A stretch of DNA of 64,000 nucleotides from Maribellus sp. CM-23 (lineage in GTDB: Bacteria > Bacteroidota > Bacteroidia > Bacteroidales > Prolixibacteraceae). The notes beneath the pieces were generated by a model. That model did no database searches. It was not told the DNA's origin and saw nothing but the letters and a program-made list of their open reading frames with translations. Below, one piece after another: positions 35,006 to 43,502 of this stretch. The position numbers and the translations under genes were made by a program. Position 1 is the stretch's first letter. The number at the start of each line of letters is the position of its first letter. The stretch is from NCBI RefSeq assembly GCF_021354595.1, contig NZ_JADWYJ010000005.1:434001-498000 (forward strand). The letters are read 5' to 3'.

Positions 35006-35761
35006 ATGCTGGCAAAAAGAATTATACCATGTTTGGACATCCGCAACGGGCAAACCGTTAAAGGTGTCAATTTTGTGAATATTCAGGAGGTGGGCGACCC
35101 CGTGGAGTTGGGAGCAAAATACGCTGCCGAAGGCGCCGATGAATTGTGTTTTCTGGATATTACAGCCACGCATGAAGGTCGAAAAACTTTTGTGGAACTG
35201 GTGAAACGCATTGCAGCACATTTGAATATCCCGTTTACCGTTGGGGGAGGAATCAGTGAACTTGCCGATGCCGAAAAATTGCTAAGTGCTGGGGCCGATA
35301 AAATTTCCATCAACTCGTCAGCAGTGCGTAATCCGAAACTGATTGACGAACTGGCTTTAAATTTTGGAAGCCAGTTTGTGGTGGTAGCGATCGATGCACG
35401 GGGCGATGAGAACGACCACTGGACTGTTACTGTGAACGGCGGTCGTATTCCAACCGACAAGGAGCTTTTCTCGTGGGCCAAAGAAGCGGAAGACCGCGGG
35501 GCAGGAGAGATCCTGTTCACCTCGATGAACCACGACGGAACCAAAAATGGTTTTGCCAATCAGCAGCTTTCGCGCATGGCCGACTTGTTGAAAATACCGA
35601 TTATCGCGTCGGGAGGAGCAGGTAAAAAAGAGCATTTCGTGGATGTTTTTACCGAAGGGAAAGCGGATGCCGGCTTGGCTGCCAGTATTTTTCACTACAA
35701 CGAGATACCGATCCCTGTACTTAAGAAATATTTAAAAGAAAAAGGAATTGTGGTTCGTTAG
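35006..35761 (+). CDS. hisF: Imidazole glycerol phosphate synthase cyclase subunit
   Basis: Encodes 251 residues from the ATG at 35006 (a TTG at 34994 is also in frame). TIM barrel with RIIPCLDIRNGQTVKGVNF (first catalytic Asp), FLDITATHEGR, VAIDARGDEN and IIASGGAGKKEHF. It cyclises PRFAR using ammonia from HisH to imidazole glycerol phosphate and AICAR. Its partner hisH is not in the window. Confidence 0.95.
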   Translation: MLAKRIIPCLDIRNGQTVKGVNFVNIQEVGDPVELGAKYAAEGADELCFLDITATHEGRKTFVELVKRIAAHLNIPFTVGGGISELADAEKLLSAGADKISINSSAVRNPKLIDELALNFGSQFVVVAIDARGDENDHWTVTVNGGRIPTDKELFSWAKEAEDRGAGEILFTSMNHDGTKNGFANQQLSRMADLLKIPIIASGGAGKKEHFVDVFTEGKADAGLAASIFHYNEIPIPVLKKYLKEKGIVVR

Positions 35762-35797
35762 GCTTACGATGCTTAACTTCGCAGTAAATATGAATCA

Positions 35798-36415
35798 ATG
35801 AAGACGTTAACAGCAGTATCAGCTATCGATTTTAATAAAATGGACGGACTTATTCCGGCCATCATTCAGGATGCCGAAACCCAAAAAGTTCTTATGCTGG
35901 GTTTTATGAATGAAGAGGCCCTTTCAAAAACAAAGGAAATTGGGAAAGTGACTTTTTTCAGCCGTACCAAAAATCGTTTGTGGACCAAAGGAGAAGAATC
36001 GGGAAACTTTCTGAAGGTGGTTTCCATTGCAATAGATTGCGATAACGATACCTTACTGATAAAGGTAGACCCTGTTGGCCCGGTTTGCCATACCGGCGCT
36101 GATACTTGTTTCGAGGAAACCAACACCGGAAACGATATTCAGTTTTTAAGCTATCTCCAGGATTTTATCGATAAGCGCAAGGCCGAAATGCCCGAAGGTT
36201 CTTACACCACTTCCTTGTTTCAGAAAGGAACGCGTAAAATTACCCAGAAGGTAGGGGAAGAAGCGGTGGAAACTATCATCGGAGCCATGGCCAACGACGA
36301 TGAAAACTTTATTTACGAGGCAGGTGATCTGCTCTATCACCTGATTGTTCTGCTTACCCACAAGGGATACCGGATCGAAGATATTGTAAGAGAGTTAAAG
36401 AAACGGCATAAATAG
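35798..36415 (+). CDS. hisIE: Bifunctional phosphoribosyl-AMP cyclohydrolase / phosphoribosyl-ATP pyrophosphatase
   Basis: Encodes 205 residues. The HisI half (about 1-110) carries the metal-binding DCDNDTLLIKVDPVGPVCHTGADTC region; the HisE half (about 120-205) shows the acidic MazG-like helices EEAVETIIGA and EAGDLLYHLIVLL. It performs the second and third steps of histidine synthesis. It is the last gene of the amino-acid cluster; hisG, hisD, hisC, hisB and hisH are not present here. Confidence 0.95.
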   Translation: MKTLTAVSAIDFNKMDGLIPAIIQDAETQKVLMLGFMNEEALSKTKEIGKVTFFSRTKNRLWTKGEESGNFLKVVSIAIDCDNDTLLIKVDPVGPVCHTGADTCFEETNTGNDIQFLSYLQDFIDKRKAEMPEGSYTTSLFQKGTRKITQKVGEEAVETIIGAMANDDENFIYEAGDLLYHLIVLLTHKGYRIEDIVRELKKRHK

Positions 36416-36484
36416 AACCGAGCTAACTCTGTCTTTTTATCGGTATTTACCCTGTGTATTTTAGTACCATATGTTCAAATGAAG

Positions 36485-36511
36485 ATGTTGCGTAACATAG
36501 TTAAGCAACAT
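36485..36511. promoter_or_regulatory. Inverted repeat upstream of the 36608 gene
   Basis: ATGTTGC (36485-36491) and GCAACAT (36505-36511) form a perfect inverted repeat around 13 bases. A direct repeat AACATAGTT overlaps it. It lies about 35 bases upstream of the predicted -33 box and could be an operator. Confidence 0.35.
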
Positions 36512-36544
36512 AGTTGCAAAACATTGAAAATAAAGGTTTTGTGA

Positions 36545-36577
36545 TTTGGTGTAATTGTTTTGTAGTCCGTAGCTTTG
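36545..36577 (+). promoter_or_regulatory. Predicted promoter of the 36608 gene
   Basis: TTTG at 36545-36548, a 21-base spacer, and TAGCTTTG at 36570-36577 match the Bacteroidetes -33/-7 consensus. The start site would be near 36584, giving a leader of about 24 bases. Confidence 0.65.
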
Positions 36578-36607
36578 TTATATCTACTAACTACAAAATA
36601 ACTTTTT

Positions 36608-37288
36608 ATGGAAATTCTAACCGTTTGCCCAACCAGTACGGCCACGATTTTAGCGTGTCAGAGAATTGCCCGAACCTTCAGAGAGAACATTTACGAACTA
36701 AGCATTTTGCGGAAAGAATGGGATCCTGAATATGCCACTTCGCTGAATATTTGGATAGATGATACGATCGACAAGCACTATTCAGATAGTCTGGATTCTA
36801 TTGAAGACGAGCACTACAAACATTGGCACGAAGTAATGGTGGAGGGGCTTCAACATCTGAAAGTGCTTCGTGCTTCCATGAAAGTCGATTTTAAGAAAGA
36901 CAAGGAGTTCCTGAGAGAGTTTTTTGAGAAGACCGGTTACACCGAGTATTTCAGTGATGCCAAGAACGGCGATCATTTCAGCCTTTATAAATTTCTGAAA
37001 ACCTTTGCGGGCAATCTTGATGAAGACGCACGGCAGCGAATTACGGATAAAGGTACCATGGATTCATTGTTTGATAAAATCCTGGTTTGTGCGGGGCGTG
37101 TGGATGAGTGCGAAGATTGTTTCAAGGCGCTCGAGAGCGATGCAGAGCTCAATAAATATGGACGAATGGAGGTTTCAAGTATTTATTCCGTGATTCAGGA
37201 TATCTGCCGGATAGCCATTGCGTATTATCAGTTTGATCCGGATAAACGCTGTAAATTCACTTATTATAAAGTGTTGGTGAACTTGTAG
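36608..37288 (+). CDS. Unrecognised helical protein
   Basis: Encodes 226 residues and belongs to no family I recognise. It is predicted to be soluble and mostly alpha-helical, with no signal peptide or membrane segment, and is rich in Asp, Glu and Lys. Six cysteines occur, including CAGRVDECEDCF (about residues 161-172). It has its own promoter and ends just before a bidirectional terminator, so it is a one-gene unit between the histidine genes and the convergent queA. The aromatic-rich end (YYQFDPDKRCKFTYYKVLVN) may be part of the fold. Confidence 0.8.
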   Translation: MEILTVCPTSTATILACQRIARTFRENIYELSILRKEWDPEYATSLNIWIDDTIDKHYSDSLDSIEDEHYKHWHEVMVEGLQHLKVLRASMKVDFKKDKEFLREFFEKTGYTEYFSDAKNGDHFSLYKFLKTFAGNLDEDARQRITDKGTMDSLFDKILVCAGRVDECEDCFKALESDAELNKYGRMEVSSIYSVIQDICRIAIAYYQFDPDKRCKFTYYKVLVNL

Positions 37289-37318
37289 AAGTTTCGGGGA
37301 CTTTGCGGCGACATAAAA

Positions 37319-37349
37319 AAGCCGCGATCCTGATAAACAGTCGCGGCTT
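37319..37349. terminator. Bidirectional terminator between the 36608 gene and queA
   Basis: A perfect 9-bp stem AAGCCGCGA (37319-37327) / TCGCGGCTT (37341-37349). A-rich sequence on the left gives a T tract for minus-strand transcripts from queA. Confidence 0.75.
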
Positions 37350-37371
37350 GTATATTTTTCGGCAATGTTAA

Positions 37372-38421
37372 TTAGATAATCAGCATTGCATCTCCGTATG
37401 TTCCAAAACGATAGTCTTCTTTTATGGCTGATTTGTAAGCTTCCATTACAAAATCGTAACCGCCAAAAGCTGCTACCATCATCAACAATGTTGAGTAAGG
37501 AAGATGGAAATTGGTGATCATCGAGTTAGCCACACTAAAATCGTAAGGCGGGAAAATAAATTTGTTGGTCCAGCCTTCGTAAGGTTTCAAATGTCCTTGT
37601 GTTGAAACTGAACTTTCCAGGGTACGCATTACAGTGGTTCCAACTGCACAAACATTTCGCTTGCTTTCCTTCGCATTGTTTACCACGTCGCAGGCTTCCT
37701 GGCGAATCCAAATCTGTTCTGAATCCATTTTGTGCTTGGTAAGGTCTTCCACGTCCACGCTACGGAAGTTGCCCAGTCCAACATGCAGTGTTACATAGGC
37801 AAAATCAATTCCTTTGATCTCCAGACGTTTCATCAACTCGCGACTAAAGTGCAACCCGGCAGTTGGGGCGGCCACAGCACCTTCGTGTTTGGCAAAAATC
37901 GTTTGATACCTGTCTTTATCTTCAGGCTGAACCTGGCGATTGATAAACTTGGGCAGGGGAGTTTCTCCCAAACCGTAAAGTGTTTTCTTGAACTCGTCGT
38001 AAGGACCGTCGAACAGGAAACGAAGTGTACGTCCACGCGATGTTGTATTGTCTATCACTTCTGCCACCAGCAGATCGTCGTCGCCAAAATACAGCTTGTT
38101 GCCGATACGGATTTTTCGGGCAGGATCAACCAACACGTCCCAAAGGCGTTGTTCGCGGTTGAGTTCGCGCAGTAAAAATACTTCGATTTCGGCACCGGTT
38201 TTTTCCTTGTTTCCGTACAAACGCGCAGGGAAAACTTTGGTGTCGTTGAAAATCATTACATCTTGATCATCAAAATAGTCAAGCACATCTTTGAACAAGC
38301 GATGTTCGATGGTCCGGGTAGCCCTGTTCAAAACCATCAGTTTCGACTCATCTCGATTGTCGGCCGGATGTAAGGCAATTCTTTCTGGATTTAACTCATA
38401 CTTGAATTTTGATAACTTCAT
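37372..38421 (-). CDS. queA: tRNA preQ1(34) S-adenosylmethionine ribosyltransferase-isomerase
   Basis: Encodes 349 residues, the normal QueA length. Family segments include FKYELNPERIALHPADNRDESKLMVLNR at the N-terminus, FNDTKVFPARL, and the conserved EGAVAAPTAGLHFSRELM region. It transfers the ribosyl part of SAM to preQ1 in tRNA to make epoxyqueuosine at the wobble base. It lies 97 bases after truB on the same strand and has its own predicted -7 element at 38461. Confidence 0.96.
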   Translation of the reverse strand: MKLSKFKYELNPERIALHPADNRDESKLMVLNRATRTIEHRLFKDVLDYFDDQDVMIFNDTKVFPARLYGNKEKTGAEIEVFLLRELNREQRLWDVLVDPARKIRIGNKLYFGDDDLLVAEVIDNTTSRGRTLRFLFDGPYDEFKKTLYGLGETPLPKFINRQVQPEDKDRYQTIFAKHEGAVAAPTAGLHFSRELMKRLEIKGIDFAYVTLHVGLGNFRSVDVEDLTKHKMDSEQIWIRQEACDVVNNAKESKRNVCAVGTTVMRTLESSVSTQGHLKPYEGWTNKFIFPPYDFSVANSMITNFHLPYSTLLMMVAAFGGYDFVMEAYKSAIKEDYRFGTYGDAMLII

Positions 38422-38460
38422 ATGCTTCTCTTTTTAAGTAATTCTTTTTTAAGTGATTGA

Positions 38461-38468
38461 CAAAAATA
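38461..38468 (-). promoter_or_regulatory. Predicted -7 element for queA
   Basis: TATTTTTG on the minus strand, a full match to TAnnTTTG, lies about 40 bases upstream of the queA start. No clear -33 box. Confidence 0.45.
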
Positions 38469-38518
38469 GTACAGATAATTGGTTTTTTTATTCAGAGTTC
38501 CGTTATACGGCTGAAATT

Positions 38519-39232
38519 TCATTTTGATTCATCTAAAGTTAAGTTTTCCAGAAAAAAATTTACATTAAATGCATCATCCAAACCAAAATCGCCAATTCTT
38601 GTTCGCTCCAGAGCGGTTAAATAAGCCCCACAATTTAACTCTTTTCCTACGTCGCGCGCCAGAGACCTGATGTAAGTCCCTTTGCCGCAAGTAACCCTTA
38701 GTTTTATATAGGGTAAATCAAACTGCTCTGTTTTGATCTCTTTAATAACAATTTTTTTGGGTTGAAGTTCTAGCTCCTTTCCACTTCGGGCATAATCAAA
38801 AGCCCTCTTCCCCTTTACTTTAACAGCTGAAAAGATGGGTGGAACCTGATCGATCTCGCCAATAAATGTCTTTAAAACTTCATCCAGCATTTCAGGAGTT
38901 ACATGACTGTAGTCGGCTGAACTGTCTTCTTCGGTTTCCAAATCAAACGAAGGAGTTGTGGCGCCTAACTTCAATGTAGCCAGGTATTCTTTTTCCTGGT
39001 ATTGAATTTCCTCTATTTTTTTGGTGGCTTTCCCGGTACATAAAATCATTAGCCCGGTAGCCAGCGGATCGAGTGTTCCGGCGTGCCCTACTTTTAGCTT
39101 TTTAATGCCCAGTTTCCGGCAAAGTTCATAACGGACCTTGTTTACCAGATCAAACGAAGTCCATTTCAAATCTTTGTCAAACAATAAAATCTCTCCGGCA
39201 GGAAAGTCATATTTGTTTTTAAATTCGGGCAT
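38519..39232 (-). CDS. truB: tRNA pseudouridine(55) synthase
   Basis: Encodes 237 residues. The catalytic Asp is in the motif KVGHAGTLDPLATGLMI, and the segment GTYIRSLARDVG is the second conserved block. It makes pseudouridine 55 in the T loop of tRNAs. The protein is shorter than the 300-residue E. coli form and lacks the C-terminal PUA domain, as is common in this phylum. It lies between uppP and queA. Confidence 0.95.
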   Translation of the reverse strand: MPEFKNKYDFPAGEILLFDKDLKWTSFDLVNKVRYELCRKLGIKKLKVGHAGTLDPLATGLMILCTGKATKKIEEIQYQEKEYLATLKLGATTPSFDLETEEDSSADYSHVTPEMLDEVLKTFIGEIDQVPPIFSAVKVKGKRAFDYARSGKELELQPKKIVIKEIKTEQFDLPYIKLRVTCGKGTYIRSLARDVGKELNCGAYLTALERTRIGDFGLDDAFNVNFFLENLTLDESK

Positions 39233-39278
39233 ACGTAATTCTCTGAATTTCAGAGCATTGGATTAAAGTTCTTGAAAA

Positions 39279-40058
39279 TCAAGCTGCAAAGATAGCAATA
39301 AGTCCCATAAGCGCGCAATAAACGGCGAAATAAATCAGTTTGCCTCGTTTTACTATTTTGATCATCCAGGAGCAGGCCAGCAAGCCGGAACCAAAGGCAG
39401 CTATAAAACCAATTACCAGGTTTTTGATGTTGACTTCTGATACAACCACGCCTTCTCTCAACAAGTCGTAACCCAATGCTCCAAGAATGGGAAGAAGTAC
39501 CATCAAAAATGAGAAACGGGCGACATCTTCTTTTTTGCCTTTTAATAAGAGACCGATGGCAATTGTAGATCCACTGCGGGAGATACCGGGTAAAATGGCG
39601 AGTGTTTGTGCGATGCCAATTATGAATGCGTTTTTGTAGGTGATTTCACCATCACTTTTCTTTACAAAGGTGGTGAGTGTAAGTAAGCCGGCAGTAACCA
39701 GCAGCATACAGCCCACTAGTAAAAGGTTGCCGGTAAAAAGACCTTCGATTTGCTTCTTGAAAATGAGACCGATGATTACAATGGGAACCGAAGATAAAAG
39801 TAGCTTGGCAATGTACTGGGTTGATTGGTTCCATTTGAATGCAAACAGATCCTGACATAAAACTTTTATGTCTTTTCGGAACACAACCAGTGTGCTTAAA
39901 ACGGTAGCAACGTGCACGACGAGTACAAACAACAGGTTGTTGCCTTCGTGTATTCCCAGCAAAGCATGCCCCATTTCAAGGTGTCCGCTTGAGCTGATAG
40001 GTAGAAATTCAGTAAGTCCCTGGATAATTCCGAGTAGAAGTGCCTGGAGTTCGTTCAT
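39279..40058 (-). CDS. uppP: Undecaprenyl-diphosphatase
   Basis: Encodes 259 residues with about eight membrane helices. The two active-site motifs are clear: QGLTEFLPISSSGH near the N-terminus and GISRSGST in the middle. It dephosphorylates undecaprenyl diphosphate to recycle the lipid carrier for peptidoglycan and other envelope polymers. It follows the DUF3098 gene by 8 bases and precedes truB. Confidence 0.95.
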   Translation of the reverse strand: MNELQALLLGIIQGLTEFLPISSSGHLEMGHALLGIHEGNNLLFVLVVHVATVLSTLVVFRKDIKVLCQDLFAFKWNQSTQYIAKLLLSSVPIVIIGLIFKKQIEGLFTGNLLLVGCMLLVTAGLLTLTTFVKKSDGEITYKNAFIIGIAQTLAILPGISRSGSTIAIGLLLKGKKEDVARFSFLMVLLPILGALGYDLLREGVVVSEVNIKNLVIGFIAAFGSGLLACSWMIKIVKRGKLIYFAVYCALMGLIAIFAA

Positions 40059-40066
40059 CGGGCCGT

Positions 40067-40324
40067 TTATTCTTCCTCTTTGGGTTTTTTCATAATGGCG
40101 TAGATCTCAAAAACAAACCCGATGAAAAGAAGAATCGGTGCCAGTGTAATTCGGCGAAAGCTGAAAATTTCTTCACTGAAAACATTGGGATCATGACTGC
40201 CGCCACCGGCCATCAGAATAAAACCTAAAATGATGATGGCAAAGCCAATAGCCATTAACTTATAGTTCTCTTTTCCGAGGGCAAATCCCGCTGTATCTTT
40301 TGATTCTTTTGTTCTTTTAGCCAT
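40067..40324 (-). CDS. DUF3098 small membrane protein
   Basis: Encodes 85 residues with two membrane helices (about 22-43 and 56-76) joined by a short loop holding GGGSHDPNVF. This matches DUF3098, a Bacteroidetes family usually encoded between ftsX and uppP, as here. No function is established; the fixed position suggests a link to cell division or lipid-carrier recycling. Confidence 0.88.
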   Translation of the reverse strand: MAKRTKESKDTAGFALGKENYKLMAIGFAIIILGFILMAGGGSHDPNVFSEEIFSFRRITLAPILLFIGFVFEIYAIMKKPKEEE

Positions 40325-40353
40325 ATTTCGGATAAATTGGTGCGTAAAGATAG

Positions 40354-41232
40354 TTAATAAAATAACTCGTCAAATTTCAATCGCAGGAATTTGTTGAGGG
40401 CAAGCCAAGTCGACAACAGGGAGATAATAAAGCCAAGGGCAAAAACAATGGCCACAACATACAGAACAACCTTCAGGTCGTTTTCTGAAATAAGACCGTA
40501 AAGTTCTTTTTTGTAAGTGTAGATCCCGGCCAGTAAAATGATGTTGGCAAGTAGCGCGCCAACGGCTCCCAGCCCAATGCTTCTTTTCAGAAAAGGTTTT
40601 CGGATGTAATTCCTGCTGGCGCCAACCATTTGCATGGTATTAATTATAAAGCGCTGCGAATAGATCAGTAAACGAATAGTATTGTTGATCAACCCGAAGA
40701 AAATAAAGGTAAGCAGTGAGCTTACAATCAGGATGATCAGGCTTATTTTTTGAACGTTGTCATTGATTAAGGTGACCAGGTTTTTTTGGTAGTAAACTTC
40801 GGTTACCTGCGGATAGTCGAGGAACTTCTGCTCCAGCATAACCAGGCTGTCGTTTTGTGTGTACGGGGCATAGAGTTTTACGTCGAGCGATGCAAAAAGC
40901 GGGTTGTAGCCCAGAAATCCAGAAAAATCTTCGCCCAGTTGCCGGGTTAATTCCTCGGCTGCTTCTTCCTTGTTAATAAAGCGGGTTGACTTTACATAGT
41001 CGCTGGCATTTAGTGTCTTTTGCAGGCGAAGGACCTCGGTTTCCTTCAGGTTGTCTTTCAATACCAGGGTGAACCCGATTTGCTCGCGCACATATTCCGA
41101 CAAGCGGCGGGTGTTCAGTAATATTAAGCTTAGCAGCCCCATCAATACCAAAACCAGTGTAATGCTTACCAGTGAAGTCATCCACGAGTTCATAAATCGC
41201 TTTTTCAATTTTCCGGGTCTTTGCTTTCTCAT
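40354..41232 (-). CDS. ftsX: Cell-division protein FtsX
   Basis: Encodes 292 residues: one N-terminal helix (about 18-40), an extracytoplasmic domain (about 45-165), then three helices (about 170-190, 220-245 and 260-282). This is the FtsX permease-like layout. With FtsE it couples division to peptidoglycan hydrolase activation. Its ATPase partner gene ftsE is not adjacent, which is normal for Bacteroidetes. It is the first gene of the envelope operon. Confidence 0.92.
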   Translation of the reverse strand: MRKQRPGKLKKRFMNSWMTSLVSITLVLVLMGLLSLILLNTRRLSEYVREQIGFTLVLKDNLKETEVLRLQKTLNASDYVKSTRFINKEEAAEELTRQLGEDFSGFLGYNPLFASLDVKLYAPYTQNDSLVMLEQKFLDYPQVTEVYYQKNLVTLINDNVQKISLIILIVSSLLTFIFFGLINNTIRLLIYSQRFIINTMQMVGASRNYIRKPFLKRSIGLGAVGALLANIILLAGIYTYKKELYGLISENDLKVVLYVVAIVFALGFIISLLSTWLALNKFLRLKFDELFY

Positions 41233-41257
41233 GCTTATCCGTTCATCTGCCGGTCAA

Positions 41258-41265
41258 CAAATGTA
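41258..41265 (-). promoter_or_regulatory. Predicted -7 element of the ftsX operon
   Basis: TACATTTG on the minus strand matches TAnnTTTG and lies 26 bases upstream of the ftsX start codon. No clear -33 box. Confidence 0.45.
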
Positions 41266-41536
41266 AGTAAATTAAAGGGCTGTTTCAGAAATCTTGCTTC
41301 GTTTTATTCACATCCTTCTTGTTGTTTCCTGTTTTTTATTTAGAGGATAACGGTCAAAAAACAAGAAGATTATTCGGCAGCTAAATTACTTAGGTTTGGA
41401 CATTGAGTCTGGTTGTCTCCTAGGTATTTCTTCGTAGAAAGAAGGGTGTATTAATGTTTTGAAAATCAATGGAAGCGTGTTTATGTTAATTTTATACGAA
41501 ACGATGCTAAGTGCATGAAAATTTGACATTTATTTC

Positions 41537-41567
41537 TTTGCATTTCCAAAAAAAGAAAATACTTTTG
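41537..41567 (+). promoter_or_regulatory. Promoter of the rplM-rpsI-rpsB-tsf operon
   Basis: TTTG (41537-41540), a 19-base spacer and TACTTTTG (41560-41567) fully match the Bacteroidetes vegetative promoter. Transcription should start near 41574, leaving a leader of about 138 bases before rplM. The leader starts with a small hairpin TCCTTA/TAAGGA (41583-41598) and may bind a ribosomal protein for feedback control (inference). Confidence 0.8.
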
Positions 41568-41711
41568 CAGTCCCGATTATTATCCTTATTTATAAGGAGT
41601 GTAAGTAATTGATTTTCTTGATGTAAGTGCTGTTGTCGAAAAATTCCGTTGAGGCAATCGGTTAAAGCTGAGGGAAGGTCAGAAGTGTAGAATAAAAAAA
41701 AGAAGTTTAAA

Positions 41712-42164
41712 GTGGACACACTTAGCTATAAAACAATTTCGGCGAATAAAGAAACCGTTAACAAAGAGTGGGTTCTTATTGATGCTGAAGGACTTGTTTT
41801 GGGGCGTTTGGCCAGTGAAGTGGCAAAAATGCTAAGAGGTAAAAACAAGCCGAATTTTACTCCGCACGTTGACTGTGGGGATAACGTAATCGTGATCAAT
41901 GCTGAAAAAGTTGTATTGACTGGTAAAAAAATGAGCGACAAACAATACGTACGTCACTCAGGTTACCCGGGCGGACAGCGTTTTCAAAATCCTCTGGAAA
42001 TTCTTGCTAAATATCCGGAGCGCCTAGTGGAGAAAGCCGTAAAAGGTATGTTGCCTAAAAACAAACTGGGCCGCAAACTGTACGGTAACTTGCATGTAGT
42101 TATTGGTGCTGAACACAAGTATGCTGCGCAGCAACCAAAAATTGTTGATTTAAAAACTAAATAA
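41712..42164 (+). CDS. rplM: Large-subunit ribosomal protein uL13
   Basis: Encodes 150 residues from a GTG start, as is usual for this gene in Bacteroidetes (DTLSYKTISANKETVNKEWV). L13 signatures include LIDAEGLVLGRLASEVAKML and VKGMLPKNKLGRKLYGNLHV. An early assembly protein of the 50S subunit that binds 23S rRNA. It is first in the operon, five bases before rpsI. Confidence 0.97.
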   Translation: MDTLSYKTISANKETVNKEWVLIDAEGLVLGRLASEVAKMLRGKNKPNFTPHVDCGDNVIVINAEKVVLTGKKMSDKQYVRHSGYPGGQRFQNPLEILAKYPERLVEKAVKGMLPKNKLGRKLYGNLHVVIGAEHKYAAQQPKIVDLKTK

Positions 42165-42169
42165 ACAAG

Positions 42170-42556
42170 ATGGAAGTAATTAATTCATTAGGACGTAGAA
42201 AAACAGCAGTTGCGCGTATTTACGTTAGCGAAGGTAAAGGAAACATTACCATCAACAAAAGGGAACTGAAAGAATACTTCCCGTCAGAAATTTTGCAGTT
42301 CATCGTATTGCAACCACTGAACTTGCTTCAGGTTTCTGAAAAATACGATATCAAAGTGAACCTTGATGGCGGTGGCCCCAAAGGGCAGGCAGAAGCGCTG
42401 CGTTTGGCTATCACCCGTGCTTTAATGGAAATTGATCCTGAGTCAAGACCACAACTGAAAGCTGCCGGATTTGTTACAAGGGATCCGCGCGAAGTGGAAC
42501 GTAAGAAACCAGGTCAGCCAAAAGCAAGAAAACGGTTCCAGTTCTCAAAACGTTAA
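42170..42556 (+). CDS. rpsI: Small-subunit ribosomal protein uS9
   Basis: Encodes 128 residues. The conserved parts are LGRRKTAVARIYVSEGKGNI, GGGPKGQAEALRLAITRALM and the basic C-terminal tail PKARKRFQFSKR, which reaches the P-site tRNA and ends in the usual Lys-Arg. Forms the rplM-rpsI pair found across bacteria. Confidence 0.97.
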   Translation: MEVINSLGRRKTAVARIYVSEGKGNITINKRELKEYFPSEILQFIVLQPLNLLQVSEKYDIKVNLDGGGPKGQAEALRLAITRALMEIDPESRPQLKAAGFVTRDPREVERKKPGQPKARKRFQFSKR

Positions 42557-42589
42557 TATTTATATTATTATTCACTTATATGGATCTAA

Positions 42590-42630
42590 AACGGCTGAGA
42601 TCTCCGAGGTTTCGGGGCTACCCAGCGGTT
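42590..42630 (+). promoter_or_regulatory. Hairpin leader before rpsB
   Basis: In the 102-base rpsI-rpsB gap an outer stem AACGGCTG (42590-42597) / CAGCGGTT (42623-42630), 7 of 8 paired, encloses an inner 6-bp stem CTCCGA (42602-42607) / TCGGGG (42612-42617). The two-level structure just before rpsB suggests an autogenous ribosomal-protein leader, perhaps bound by S2. Confidence 0.45.
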
Positions 42631-42658
42631 GCTTTTAGAACATAGAAAAAGTAAACAG

Positions 42659-43465
42659 ATGCCAAGAACAAATTTTCAAGAATTATTGGAAGCAGGTGCA
42701 CATTTTGGTCACCTGAAAAGAAAGTGGAATCCCAACATGGAGCCTTATATCTTCATGGAGAAAAACGGAATCCACATCATCGATCTGCAAAAAACAGTAG
42801 TTAAAATTGATGAAGCTGCGGCTGCCATTAAGCAAATTGCAAAATCGGGCCGTAAAGTTTTGTTTGTTGCAACTAAAAAGCAAGCCAAAGAACTGGTTTC
42901 AGATTTAGTAAAAGCGGTAGGAATGCCTTACGTTACTGAACGCTGGCCCGGTGGTATGCTTACCAACTTCCCGACCATCCGCAAAGCGGTGAAAAAAATG
43001 ATCTCCATCGACAAAATGATGAAGGACACCAGTTGGGATAACCTTTCAAAACGTGAGAAACTGCAGATCACAAGGCAGCGTGCTAAACTGGAAAAAGTGT
43101 TGGGTTCAATCTCTGATCTTACTCGTTTGCCTGCAGCCCTTTTTGTTGTTGATGTATTGAAAGAAAAAATCGCTGTTCGTGAAGCTCAGAAATTGGGAAT
43201 CCCCGTATTTGCGATTGTTGATACCAACTCGAACCCTGAAGATGTTGACTTTGTAATTCCTGCCAACGACGACGCTTCTCAGTCAATCAAACTGATTGTT
43301 GGAGCTATGTGTGATGCTATCCGTGAAGGATTGGGCGAACGCAAAGTTGAGAAGGAGAAAGAAGACGCAGATGTTGCTTCCGGTAAAAAAGCAGCGAAAG
43401 CTGTTAACGAAGATTCGGACGACGATGAAGACGTTGATGACGAAGAAACTTCTGACGACGAGTAA
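42659..43465 (+). CDS. rpsB: Small-subunit ribosomal protein uS2
   Basis: Encodes 268 residues from the ATG at 42659; the frame extends to a TTG at 42629, inside the leader hairpin, which is rejected. Conserved parts are LLEAGAHFGHLKRKWNPNM, ERWPGGMLTNFPTI and VFAIVDTNSNPEDVDFVIPA. The last 45 residues form an acidic Lys/Asp/Glu tail (DSDDDEDVDDEETSDDE) that is longer than in E. coli S2. Followed by tsf in the near-universal rpsB-tsf pair. Confidence 0.97.
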   Translation: MPRTNFQELLEAGAHFGHLKRKWNPNMEPYIFMEKNGIHIIDLQKTVVKIDEAAAAIKQIAKSGRKVLFVATKKQAKELVSDLVKAVGMPYVTERWPGGMLTNFPTIRKAVKKMISIDKMMKDTSWDNLSKREKLQITRQRAKLEKVLGSISDLTRLPAALFVVDVLKEKIAVREAQKLGIPVFAIVDTNSNPEDVDFVIPANDDASQSIKLIVGAMCDAIREGLGERKVEKEKEDADVASGKKAAKAVNEDSDDDEDVDDEETSDDE

Positions 43466-43502
43466 GGTTAACATTCTATAAACTTTAAAAAGATTTTATC
43501 AT

